DNA from: Ascaris suum
Taxonomy: Eukaryota; Nematoda; Chromadorea; Rhabditida; Ascarididae
NCBI GenBank assembly: GCA_013433145.1
Contig: CM024189.1
Span: 5,944,001-6,008,000 of the forward strand
Direction: 5' to 3'
Length of the DNA stretch: 64,000 nucleotides
Shown: positions 22,601 to 34,994 of the stretch, piece after piece
How the letters are laid out: every line of letters begins with the position of its first letter
Position numbering within the stretch: position 1 is the stretch's first letter
Position numbers and translations under genes: made by a program
The notes under the pieces: generated by a model
Seen by the model: the letters and a program-made list of their open reading frames with translations, nothing else
Databases searched by the model: none
Told to the model about the DNA's origin: nothing

Positions 22601-23546
22601 GAGAAATAAACCACAAAGTACACCTCATCTTTTGCTCTCTACACGAATATTTCCTTAATTTTTATACTAGTATCAGCTCCTATGCATTAGTGTCATTAAT
22701 TTATGCAAACAAGGGCAACAAACAATTTTCGTCACAGAAAAAAAAAACGCTCACCACTAGAACAAACATAGTCCTATCGTTGGCAACATAGATGCATCCA
22801 AACGTTGCAATTGCAATTATTAAGAAACCAGTGCAGATCGCCAAATAAGTCGTCACTTTATAATTGTTACTCGTCAATAATGCAATATAGTCCCACTTAT
22901 AGAAGATTGTCCATACGCCAATCCCAATTAAAGTCAATCCGGATATCTGAATAAAATCACCAATAAAATTGCACTCGGCTATCATATTGCTAGAAGATAA
23001 ATTTGAAAGAATAGTGAAATTTTAAGATCAGAATTACAACTGATTATTGATTGATTAATTCAATTCCCAATCAATAATACCATAAACATATCAACATCAT
23101 ATAAAATAAACGAAAAGACAATTAACGTTCATTGAATAGAAACAATGACGTTCGAATTTTTCATTAGATAGAATAACATAAAATAAAATGCAAAAAAAAT
23201 TGACACTTTGTCTTCGAATGTTTGCATTTTTTTCCTTTGAACAAATATTATCAATGAATGTGTTTATCTAATCATTAAATTCTATCAATCGCTCGTTTTT
23301 TTCTTCGAGAATTTTACGATTACCGAAAATTTTTCAATAATATTTCTCATATTTTTTCCCCACTTTAAAATATCTCTTTTTTTCCCTACAAACTATATGT
23401 AATTTATGAATATTAAAAAAAAATGAAAGAAATTGAAAAAGAAAACATACATAGAATAAAAAGTTGAAAAAATAAATGATTATTTTGAGTAAGCGAAGTC
23501 CACAACAACTATCATCGTCAATATCTGGTCGCCTATTTCGTGACAT
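16656..23546 (-). CDS. Tetraspanin (complete, six exons)
   Basis: Exons in coding order: 23451-23546, 22755-22946, 21823-21996, 18507-18686, 17237-17320 and 16656-16757. Every junction is phase 0, giving 275 residues and a TGA stop. Features in order: short N-terminus with a Cys-Cys pair before TM1 (likely palmitoylated); TM1 split between exons 1 and 2; small loop; TM2 ending GCIYVANDR, like the family's GCxGAxxEN; TM3 with the family Glu (LALIMEGVLCV); large loop with the diagnostic CCG (exon 4 starts GKCCG), PDFCC, NEC and GCL, six cysteines in the usual tetraspanin pattern; TM4 split between exons 5 and 6 (QLVIISGSAFAIAITQ then LVGTSFATCLF); and a basic tail ending RDYSYN. Tetraspanins laterally organise plasma-membrane or endosomal proteins. 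I cannot say which nematode tsp orthologue this is. Intron 3 is 3.1 kb. Confidence 0.93.
16846..16856. repeat. C homopolymer tract (C11)
   Basis: Eleven C in a pyrimidine-rich context, in the last intron of the tetraspanin, about 90 nt upstream of its final exon on the coding strand (where it reads as G). Confidence 0.9.
19066..19237 (-). other. Exon-like hydrophobic segment inside tetraspanin intron 3
   Basis: A TTTTCAG acceptor opens a 56-codon frame to TGA with hydrophobic stretches (SPIIVSMSAILYPAIF and YLTIVCVIVAALPIVGI). It would join exon 3 in phase 0, so it could be an alternative last exon that replaces the CCG loop and TM4. It could equally be a chance open frame or part of an unrelated membrane protein. 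No poly(A) signal was seen close downstream. Confidence 0.25.
20045..20063. repeat. Perfect GC-rich hairpin
   Basis: CTGCCCG and CGGGCAG form a 7-bp stem around a 5-nt loop, followed by a T run, inside tetraspanin intron 3. It resembles a bacterial terminator in shape, but the context is eukaryotic. Probably incidental. Confidence 0.5.
20480..20760. other. GC-enriched island in tetraspanin intron 3
   Basis: The composition differs from the surrounding AT-rich intron, and a 126-codon + frame (20463-20843) crosses it with no recognisable domain. A smaller similar patch lies at about 21380-21540. These may be relics of mobile elements. No terminal repeats were seen. Confidence 0.25.
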
Positions 23547-23556
23547 TCTGAAAACA
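23547..23556 (-). promoter_or_regulatory. Probable spliced-leader acceptor of the tetraspanin
   Basis: The - strand reads TTTGTTTTCAG followed by a single A and then the ATG. An acceptor this close to the start codon is typical of nematode trans-splicing and fixes the start choice. A cis-spliced 5' UTR exon is the alternative. Confidence 0.6.
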
Positions 23557-24191
23557 AAGACAAAAGAGAATCCAACAAAATAATTCAAATCATAGTAAGT
23601 AAGTATGACGTTTATATTTGCATAACACATGACAAAATTAACGTTTATCTAATTCATCACTGTACAAAAGACATGATATTGCGAAGTGAAATTGATTAAT
23701 CGTTGAAATTAATTACATTTAAAAGCTTACTAGAATTATTCAACAAATACAACTAAAATGATGGAAGTATTTCCTTGAATTTTGCTGCAATGTTGCAAGT
23801 GAAAATTTTGCAATATTGCAAAACATTGATGTCAGTGGTTTGCTCCTATAAAGCTAATATTGCATACTGTAGTTTACTCGGTAACATCGCAATAAATCCT
23901 ATCAAAAAATTTCCCTTCAGAAATATTCTATTAAAAAAGGACGAAAAAAAAAAGAATTTCATTCACTTTAAACATCGAGATATCAACGCATTATATTATA
24001 TCACGAGCAACAATGCTGAAATAAACGCTTCACAGCGAATCTAAACTTATGCATTTTTATTGCCGTTATTCATTGTTAACTTATCGAGAAGATGAATACT
24101 GCTTACTTTTGCAAAAAAAAAAAAGTTTTTAAATAGAGGAAATTTCATAGCGTTATCTTCTAACTATAATGACGCCTACCATTTGCTGCAT

Positions 24192-24230
24192 CTCCCCTCC
24201 CCCTCCCCCTCCCCCCCCCCCCTCACCCAC
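24192..24230. repeat. C-rich tract (CCCCT)n with C13
   Basis: Repeated CCCCT units lead into an unbroken C run. The opposite strand is G-rich, with several G-runs spaced by single A, so G-quadruplex formation is possible. Confidence 0.9.
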
Positions 24231-25945
24231 CTCCTCTGCTATCTTTTTTTGAACAGACGGAGCAGAGCGAATTTTTAAAAACTATTTCTTCTCTCAAAAA
24301 TGATCAAATTTTTCGATAACGGCAAATAAATAGATTTGGTTATATTGCTATAAATTCAACTGACGACAAATTCGTTCATTATAAAATGATAGTTACTAGG
24401 GTGATTTGTGGTAATAACGAATGAAAAATTTTAATCGCTCTTTCTATTCGAAAAAAGTTTTCAAATATAGTTATGCAAGTTTCTTGACATCAAAATTACA
24501 GGTTTTTTTAAAAAATAATATGGAGGCTATTTTGCCATCTCCGAATAACTTTTCACAGCGGCACCTTTTACTGTGCTAATTACAATAGAATAAATAAATG
24601 AAGCAAAATTGATGAATTATTTTCACTTTATGATAGCGGTACGAATGTAAAATTGCACCAGCAGCATTGCAAACGAATTCACCAACTATAGTTGCCATTT
24701 GCGCCTAGGATAATGGCTGATATAGAGATGGAATTTGAACTGCAGGGATGAATTTTGAGGAACAGGTGACAGAATGCATCAAAAACATGGAAGATTTCAT
24801 TCGAAACAATACACTTAACAGCACTAATTGAAAATGCCATCTGGATATGGTATGCAAGCGCATAGCCTGAAGTTTATGAGAATCTGCGCATTAACTGCGC
24901 AGCCAAAAAAGGACCGTAAGCTTAGTTTTATCGACGTACACCTCTCCCCCTTTCCCACAGTTCTCTCGCTACTCTATCAGAAAAGCATTTACCAATTTGA
25001 TCGTGAACATGACGACAGCAGTAGGTGTATAATGTGAAGGTGATGGTGCTGACACGAAGAAAAAACCACTCGCAACGCGCAGCATGTATTCTTGTTTTGT
25101 GCCCATTATCAAATTTTCTTTGTAGGTAGTCACGTTTCTATTGCTTATCAATTCAACGCAGCAATAATAGTTTTCCTCTTTGCAAAATAAGTAGCTTTTG
25201 TGAAGATTTTTGAGCTTTGTGGCGATTTTAATCGCTTATCGGATAAATTTCTCAGTGAAATATTTTAGAAACAAACAACATTTGCGAATATTTCTATAAG
25301 CAATTTTTATTTACCGACAAGTAACAATAGCCACATTGTTTCGATCATATTCCTTAAGTGGAAATCCCTATTGAAAATGCAATAAATATGACATAATTTG
25401 CGCATAAAAAAGTTTAATTGAAGAATTGCCGAGTTGGGCAGATTTGAAAGCGATGACATATGAAATGTAAATAGCCCACTTACCAAATTTCAGAAATAAG
25501 CTATAGCGATTATAATGAGTACACAATTGAAACGATAAATGCATTTATAGAAGCTTTGAAAAACATCTCACAACAATATTCACAACGACGTTGATTTGCA
25601 TAAAATTGATAAATCAAGACGAGTATTTTTATTTTCAAATGTATAGAAAGAAAAAGCTCAGGAAGCTCTATAATAATTAAGAATTGTTTCATTTGAACAA
25701 AAGAAAAGGGCAAACGTAGTATCGGCTGAGAAAAAGACAGCGTATGCAGCGCTTTTATTTATTGTTTTCAACAACATGAGGCGATATGAAATATGCGCAA
25801 TACAATGAAAGATAACGAATGAAAAATGGTTTAGAAAAGAAAAAAACTATGATGTAAGACGCTGAGTTCGGCAACCAACAATTGCTAACGTCAAACTCGC
25901 CAGCAACGAAGGACTAAATCTAAAGAGCAAAATTGAATATAGAGT

Positions 25946-25969
25946 TGGGGGTGAGGGGGGGGGGGAGGG
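25946..25969. repeat. G-rich tract
   Basis: G runs of 5, 11 and 3 separated by TGA and A, on the + strand. Confidence 0.9.
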
Positions 25970-26390
25970 ATAGTGAATCCGAAGCGCAGAGGCATGTCAT
26001 GCTAACTTCCAACAAGGTGGACAAGTGAGGTCAGGGGAACTGCATTAAGTGGTCTTCATTCATGCGTTTATGACAGAAGGATTATTCATTTCCTTTGAAT
26101 TTTCCAAATTGCCTCTAAAACAGTTCACAGTTTCCGGTCAACTTGGGAAACTCAACGCAACTGCTTACTACGATGTTTGTCAATCAAAGTAACTATTTTT
26201 ACGAAGCTTTTGGATGCAAAAAAAGTACACCGAAAAAAATACAATAATATCTTTTGAACAAGAACCACATGAAAATCCCACGAAAATAAGCAATGGGAGA
26301 AGCAAATACGAGACAAATAAAGAACACCTCAAAAACTAATGTGTACTATCGATAGGAATGCACCAAAAAATAACAAGTTTTAAAATTCAG

Positions 26391-26508
26391 CGGAAATGAG
26401 AAACTCAGTGGAACCGGAAGATGAGAAGAGATGTTTGCGCCTGAAGGAGTCACCGTCTAGCTGTTATAAAAACAGGCTTGCACGAGGAACTACATATTCA
26501 AACTTTAG
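26391..26508 (+). other. Candidate orphan first exon
   Basis: AAATTCAG followed 5 nt later by an ATG (26396) opens 37 codons with mixed polar composition (starts MRNSVEPEDEKRC) up to a donor-like AG|GTGTGC. The layout matches a trans-spliced first exon, but no partner exon was found, and the frame also stays open to 26716 without splicing. No function is suggested. Confidence 0.15.
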
Positions 26509-29500
26509 GTGTGCGAATGAAAACTTGAAATACGACTACTTGCTTCGTCTTCTACTATATTGTTACATTTTGCTCACTTCGATATTAGGAAAGCAACACT
26601 GCATTTTCGTCAGTGTTCCTCTTTTTTTGCGAAGGTATGTTAGTGTAGACTACAAATCCACCTTTCTGTTTGCCTTAAATTTACGGAAAATTTTTGCACG
26701 TCAGTATTTTTATTAAAGTGTGAGGAATCGTTTTCCCTCAGCGTCTATTTGTTTTTACATTTCAGTTATACCCTCTTCAATTCTTGAATCAACGAATCCA
26801 TCTTGAAAGCATCTTGAAAACAATCCACACAAAAAAGGTGCCCACGGAAAGCGCCAATTAGGGGAGTTGCAAATCACTTCCCCGCACTTCCTTCTTTAAT
26901 GTTCCTGATTTCTGTTTCGAGCAAAACAAACAAACTTCCAGCTCGTTCCTGGCTCGCTCAAAAAACTCACATTAAAAAAAATTTCTTTTTCGCTTTCTGA
27001 TTGCGTAGCACTTCCTAGATTTGTGAAAACAAGCGGTAAACCCCCTCAATTAGATGGATGGCGGATATGAAGAGAAATATTCTCATTCCACAATTAAAAC
27101 ATCAATCACAAAATGAATTATTATTTATCACTTTCTTCACTGGTATATATCGTAGTCTCTATCGTATAACGACGAGTAGAAAGTAAATCCACGAATAGCA
27201 CGATTTTCGGATTCAACGAAAGCGCACAATTCTCTTGGGAGTCACTTATTTGAAAACTCTATAGTACGCCTTCCATAAATAATTTTTTCCTATTCACTTC
27301 ATAAAAGAACGTTTTAAAGACATGTAACCTATTAATAAACTTGACAGCACAGTGCATTTTTTTTTGTGGAAACAGCGACCGATAAGCTGTCTATGTTTAT
27401 TACAATAGCCATCAATCACATTTTTATATTGCCAAAAGCTTCGGAATGCATGCAAAAAGTCGAAAATTAAAATTCATGCTGAAATTAGATCTTCGAAGCA
27501 AAAGTTAGATTTTTTTTTTTTTTTTGAAATATTCATTAAATGTGAGTTGTCGTTTTTTTAAAATCGTTCTTCCTCATGTATAGGAAGCATTGTTTGAAAA
27601 GCAGAAAAAAGTAAACTAGTCAAAAATAAGATATAAAAAAGTTTATTAAAATATAAGCAAAGAATAAAAGACTTAAAAGATTTAAACATTCAATGATAAT
27701 TTTATTTCATAAATGGAACATAAAGATTTCTACACGTAAAACGATTGATGCATATAAACAATGGCAAAGCGAATGATCAACAGCATAGATAAGAGTAAAC
27801 GATATGGCGAATGCAAACGATAGATCGAAACGGATACAATTTCGGAGAGGAATTCAGCTTTCTGGGGAATTTTTGGAGAAAGTTTGTAGCGATTTTTATT
27901 CAATTTTATATACTAAAAGAAATCCTTTGAACTCTTATAATGCTTTATTCGAAAACAGTAAAACCTATATTTTATATTTTTTTAAAGGACTCCTTCAAAA
28001 ATCAGTAAAATTTCATTGTTCGACCATTTAGCGGGTCATGCATTACGAAGCACCAAATATTTCGGTCCGCTGAAGTTAGCTTAGGAAACTCGCATTGTCT
28101 GACTTCTCTCTGTGAACATCGACCTCCGTAATTCCCTCCTCCGATTTCCGCGGAGGGAAGTTTTCTGGAACTCCAATGTGTAATAAACACGATGAAAGTC
28201 TGTGACAATCGGTCAGATATGATAAAAAGTTTGCAACTTTGGTCAAGGCCACCTTCATTTTATTGATGATGTGCTTTATTGAGAGAGGTGTTAAAGATTG
28301 GGGATCGAATAATAAAACATGAGCATTCAAATACTGTGGTGATAAGTATATATGAAAATAAACGTGTTGATGAGAAATGAACGAAGAGCTATTATCACTC
28401 AACCAGAAACGTACAAGTAGTTGAAACGTACCGGAATGAGAGATGCAATGGGCACGAATCGAGAGTTGTAGATGCGGTGGGCGATAACAAAGCCGCATAT
28501 ACACTCCAAACTGACATTATTATAAATGAGATGGTATAATGGTGCGCACACCTCACTGCCGTCAAATTCCTCCCACATACGGCCATATACTACTATCGAC
28601 AGCGGTATTAGGAGATGGTGTTATGATGCGCATACATTACGAAACAATATGATATAGATATCCAAATTTTCTGATGCCCAAAGAAATCGAATGAAAAAGA
28701 TGATCGTGGTGGGATTTAAGCAAAGAATGGCTGCCTTTTCTTGAGAAATTCAAATACTGAAAGATTTTTGCGAGTTGTAGATAAGTTACAAATTGAAACG
28801 CGCTGTGTGCTTTAAAAAAATTTTAGTCTCATATCTTTTCAACGCTAATTAAATCTATATCACTATCAACTATTATAATATGCTCCATCCACACACACAG
28901 ACAGCAATCCATTCAGTACTTCAAATAATAAAATTGAATTGCTTTATAAAATGCATAAAAAATTTAGAACGATGACTTCAAGCAATTTTCAAGGAGAATG
29001 GAGACTTTCAAGCATGAACAATGAGTAAAAATTTGATTTGCCTTAAGGCAGTTTTTTTTTGGAAAAATGAATTAATGCAAAAATAGTATTATTTAATATT
29101 TCAAAACTGCATTTATTGTTAGCAATAAAGCATTGAAAATTTTTTATTGCTACCAATACACTATTGTAGATTTGGTAATAAAATAACCTACGAAAAATGT
29201 TGCAACCGGTGATTTCATTGCATTGATTTAATGCAATTTATGAGAAAAAAAAAGGAATAAATCCATAGCAAACACCATGCCAGCATAAGATACGATGAAA
29301 ATCGAGGGAATTACCACCGGCAAGTATATTTCAATTGATGCAAACTCTCATGGGAGCATTTTAAATTGGTGCAATAACTGGCAGTTCATTCGTACGACAG
29401 CATAATCGATTGAAAAGACAAGATGCCCTGTTCGTAAGGCATACTCTGCACCAGTGAGAGAAACATCAACACAACGACAACAAACGAGCGATGCGTGCCC

Positions 29501-32500
29501 GCGATCGATTTTTCGTCTTTTCACTGACCCTTCCATGAGACATGTTAAAGACCATTCATTAGCTGCAAAAAGCAAAAGGGGGGCACTCCACTTTACAGTG
29601 ATCACTACGGCAAAGACCGCTTTACGACGGTCACTGCCATATAGTGCATCTCAAAAATCCCACATTCATTCATTACCGGCTCGATAAAGTTGCCAATGCG
29701 AAATAAATACATATATTTCACATAATATATGAATACGCGAAAGTATTAGATTATCGTCGAAAATGTAGGTAAATTTTTATTAATGCATAAATATGAAAAA
29801 ATTATATAATTTCCATCAATTGAAGCGATCAAAATCGATTGAGTTGTTAAATGGTAACTATTTCGACAGCAATACAGTGTGAAATATGTCCAGTTTGCTC
29901 TTCTTAATACTTTTATCTCAGCAACGAGCATCCTTTGTATGTGCTGTCCGAGGATGTGATCGTGACTGGAATATTTTGATTCTCCTATTTCTGAGCGCTC
30001 TTTAATTTTCTTCACGGAGATCGATGAGCGTTTCTTCTCTTTTTTTTTTTTTTTTCAGTAAAGCTCACTACTTTTTTTTTTGCTTTATGAAGTCCTCCTG
30101 CGGTTCTTTCAAACTGCACTTTTCTGTCGAACAATTTTGATAATTTCTGAGTTGTTTTCAAACTATTGCGGTTTTTTTTCCGAGTATATTCGAGGAATTT
30201 AGAAAAGTCACTGAACTATATTCCAATCGGAACGCTCCTTTTGATGAAAGCAGCTGATCCGGTTGCCGTAAACAGTGATGCTACGTAAATATCCATTTCT
30301 TAAAGTTATTTCTTGAAAACTTCAATTTTGGGAGCAAAATTTATTTATTTGCATGAGGTATTTCAAACGGTTCTAGTTATTTGTAGTGCGTTATCTACAG
30401 GCAATTGACTCAGATAATTCGCTGAGAAAACTGGGTGCCTCCAAGTGATAAACAAGCTCGTATCGTATACTTAGGATAAGTGATAAATGCTAATCAGGTC
30501 TGCTTGCTGTACCGATCTTTTGAACTCCTAATGGCCGATTCACCGGAAATTTGTGTCCGCCATCAGATTCAAAGAGGTGTTGACTGAAAAATTCATAGGA
30601 CTTCTTTGCTGGAGGGGCTTAAGATCAACACCTTGCGGAATACTGCATCGGGATCCTGCAGAATAAATTAGGAGATTTCACTAGAATGTTCGGGAAGGAC
30701 AAATAACCACAATCTCAAATCTGGAAAAACCGATTTCGGGACGCCGAAAGTGCTGCCGTGCATGATTGTGGCTGTCATTAACGATCTTCCAGTACACATA
30801 TCTCGTGGTTAAGTTTCGCGACCCGCCTTAATTGAAAGTCACGCCAACTACGTAAATAAAACAGCAGATTGAAGCTAAAGCGAAAAGCGTAGAAAACGAC
30901 ACCGTAAAGTAAGGATTGCGGAATCGGACCACACACGTACTGTCATCAACACTATGTCCTTTTCTGTTTCCGAAGCAGTTACCTCGTCAACTCCCAAACT
31001 TCATCTTACACGTCTCATCCCAAAGAACGTAAGGAAATGCTTGGTGCGTTTGAAAAAAGTCGCAGAGAAGCCTGAAGAATCCCTCAACACACAATCAAAC
31101 CTCGGCATTTTCTGTAGACAGAAATCCCTCAAAAAAAACCTCAACTATGTGCAGCTGCGATGAAAAACACCCACAGATGAAACAGTTAGCAGCGTAGACA
31201 CAGGAGATGAAGCATTCAGAAGGACTGCCGGTCGCCCATGTTCGGGTCTCCACCGCAGGACGATCGGTCCTCCCCCTGGAAGATGCTGACACGTATTCGC
31301 AAAAAAGAAACCGAAGCGGAAAAAAGTAAAGCCGATACGCAGAACGCTTCGGCTAAAAAAAGGCTTCAGCGAAGAGTGCACATAACTAGCGAAATGAGAC
31401 GATTGTGGGAAAAAGCAGTTTTTGTTCTAAATCTCTACCGCGGTCAAAAGACATTTCATACTCCCACAGTCCCATCCCGTTTCGTCTTCCCTTACTCATT
31501 TTATAGCAGCAATTTTTCAAGCAAGATTAGGCGGTCTGCTAGTTCTCTCAAATAATGGCTGACTCAGTTGCGAGATTAGCAACCGAAAGAGGGACATCCA
31601 ATATTGGTGTAAACTCAGGCCTAAATTTTCAATCAATAAAAAATGAATTCTCGTGGATGAATTTTGTTCTAATTTCGAAGATTTTATGTGCTAACTGTCT
31701 AGCTGTTCTTGTTGCATCAAAGATGACCTGCCAATGCTATGTGAAGCAAATCTTGAATTATCAATAAAATCATTGCAAAACTCGTAAAAAAAGATGGTTA
31801 TAATTTCAACGAGACCAAAGTAAGAGCAACGAACATCAAACATAAGTTGGACATGTTGATGTTCTGCTCCTTGTTAATTCCTAATGGGCACATTTAGATG
31901 ATGTATGAGTGATCGTTGGGATTACAGATAGTCTTTCAGAATTTCGCTCATAAAAATGAAGAAAGAAAAAAAGAATTAGCGTTCACTGAAAGACTGTCGA
32001 TTTACAACTTACTAAAGAACAATATTATTGGAGGGGAGGTTATAATTGATTATACGGCGAGAATGAATAGGCCATTATGTCATAGATGAAAACAATACTA
32101 TGAATTACGTCAAGGTATCACTTTGAAAAATCCGAACACTTGCTAGCAACACTTTTGTCCTCTCACCGCTTTCAACACCTAGCTTGCTTCTCATATTCTG
32201 AGCACTTTTATATAGGGCCTACCTAAAACGTTTATTGAGTGCAACTTTAGAGACAACAATCTTTGAGACTATAAGAATCTTACTGAAAACTCGTTCGACG
32301 ATTGAAGAGAATATTGCTGGAAAGACAAAATTATGACTCATACTGTGAGCTACTTTGAAATCCGTTGACTACCTTTAATAATCGTCACAAGCCAGAAAAG
32401 ACCATCAAATCCTTGAAATGAATGTTATCTTTTCTCATAAGCACCACTTGCTTTAAATGCTTCTCCTCCTGCGAAGTGATCTGTTCAAAATTTATGATGG

Positions 32501-34994
32501 ACCATCATGACTGCAAAAGAATCTAGAAGGAAATGGTAAATAAAAGAGTTCAACTCAAAGAAACTATTTCAGCAAAAAAGGCCTTTATCACTAACTGCAT
32601 TATATACATCCGATAGTTACAATGAGAATAAGACATGTTTCAAAGGCAGTCAACATACGTAAGAGAAATGTGAAAGGAATAAAAAGCTAACCAACAGGGC
32701 ATGTCTCAATACATGGATTTCTATTACAGAATTGTTCAACGCTATGAAAATAACGTCCACTGGCAACTCTAAGGCGTAAACACATCAGTCCTATTGTCGG
32801 CACTAATATTCCAAATTATTTTCAAAAGTATTACTTCCGGTATCCCAATATTCAGAAACCTCTAATAAGTATTACTTTCTCATATGGACACTCGCAAATC
32901 ATAGTGTGGATTCAAGTGACTCTCGAAACCAGTGAACGAATCTAGATGCGTAACGGTACAAGCTTTTACATTGGAAGTGGTGTGCAAAATGCATGCCACC
33001 TAGAATCCACTCAATGTTACCCACGGTGAAGGAGATCTTAAGGGAAGGCACATATCAGGCTGGATAGAACAGCGCGACTTAAGACGGAAAAAACTCTGCA
33101 AGAGCGCTCCTCTTCTCTACTGTTCAGTAGAAATATGCACCTAATCGAAACAATTATAGTGCCAAATTTCAAATGGAGCGATTTCTAAAACAAAAAACCA
33201 TTGTGAAAGCACAGTTTTCTATTTTCGACACGATATATTGACTAGTACTGTAACACGTAATGGGCCATCCAGCAAAAAGCAGCAACATAAGCGCCTAAAA
33301 CATATCATATTCGGAATAAACAACTGTCACAAATTAAGCAGTAATAATTCCAAACGAAAATTAGTAACGTCATCCACCCTCCCCCTCCTCCGCTCCCCTG
33401 GCTCAGGAAGGGTGTCATTGTTAACCAAATTTACGCTTCACAATTCAGACCCTGTAAGGCATCGCAGACTGGGAATTCCTCTAAGAACTAAGACGGAATT
33501 GAAGAATCATCATGACAATCCATTTCCAAAGTCATACCCTTTATGCCTCGTACTTTTTTGGGCTGTTGGTATGTAGTAGACTTCAACGGTTCGACCAAGA
33601 GCATTTTTCCTATCCACCTCCCCAAGTATGAATAGATCATTCCAACGTTGACATTTTCCGATCACAAGTTCTATTTCAGGATTTCCCACCGCTAAAATGT
33701 GTGAAAGGATCATAAAATGGCAGCAACAGCTTCTAACTTTTGAAGCAGTAGCTCACAGTGAGCCTAGATAAAAAACATGCACGTGCAACGTGTGCCATAG
33801 ATTGAATCGTACAAGCAACTTCCGATAACAATAAAATTCATATGAATACAATATATTTGAGCGACTGTTAATGGGAATTAAGGCCTGCGGATGGCCTAAG
33901 TGATCACACCGTAAATTTCACTCCGTCTCGCACAGAAGATGCTGATTTCAAACATGCGAACGGGCAAATACAGTGAGTTTTCGCAACATGTTTTGCAATT
34001 CAAAAACATAAAAAATGGCTCTGCAGGATATGCCTTCCAAATTCATTCACGACGCGATCTCACTTGAGAAAAAACCCTGAAAAATATACCCATTCATATC
34101 AAGTCACCTATCGTGCGGATACTTCCGGACGATAATCATTAAACAATGCTGGGGACATCATCCTCCTCCTTCCCATCCCGCTATTTTGAAGAGAGGATCA
34201 TTTTTACCTCCTTCTTCTACCTCGTTAAATCTTCGACCCCCACCTCCCCTCCTCCCGACAAACTCTATTGCTTTCCTCTCTGAAGCTGCCAATAATGCGC
34301 TTTGCAAATGTAAATTCGCGAAATCGCATGAAGGTTAGAATCAGACGTGGAGGAGAAACCTATCAAATCGAAAATTCTTCTGATCGTCTTCAAGAAAAAA
34401 TTTAGACGGGGATACCTATGTTTTCTTCCCTCCCGATACAGGCGAAATTATAGACAAGATACCGCTCATTATCCATCAACTCTCTGGTTCTACTTTACCT
34501 CTACCTTTCTACAGCATAGCATCGTGCTCACGAACACTGGTCTTGCAGTATTTTGCTCCTGCCGTTTCATAAACTACTGACTGCTGTCTCATTGCGATTT
34601 CACGAACACCTTAACGTACGGCTAATCCAAAGTCATAGGAGCAGTGCACTGGTTACCTACCTGCTGCTACATCTTCAACTTAAAAATCACAAATGAATCA
34701 CCCAATTTACGAGCCATAAGCAAACCACCAGATTCGAAACGTCACTTCAATTCTCGTGAAAAACTTAATATTCATTGCGAAAGAATAGAAAATGAGGAAA
34801 TGCCTTCGCTCCAGGGCAAGATCAAGTTCCAGTTCAAAGCTGCAGGAATGAACTTGAAAACTCAATGACGCTAAAAACTTGAAAAGATTGAAAAGCAAAT
34901 ACTTTCCCAAATGAAGCTCAGATGCAGATCCGGAAAATGAGTTATAAATGGTTTACCAAGTGTAATCCTATAGATCTGAAGATTTAATACAGTC

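Larger units (their letters stand above)
23557..34994. other. Intergenic region upstream of the tetraspanin and downstream of ced-5
   Basis: About 11.4 kb with no supported gene. The longest frames (28076-28504 on -, 142 codons; 33238-33576 on +; 26396-26716 on +) have no recognised family. Features present are C and G tracts at 24.2 and 25.9 kb, oligo-A/T runs, and a modestly GC-richer part around 30.2-31.5 kb. It must contain the tetraspanin promoter and the ced-5 3' UTR, but no specific element could be identified. Confidence 0.6.

Noticed and set aside
28076..28504. 142-codon - strand frame, one of the longest in the window
   Set aside because: No domain, no codon pattern unlike the neighbourhood and no splice context. 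Not called as a gene.
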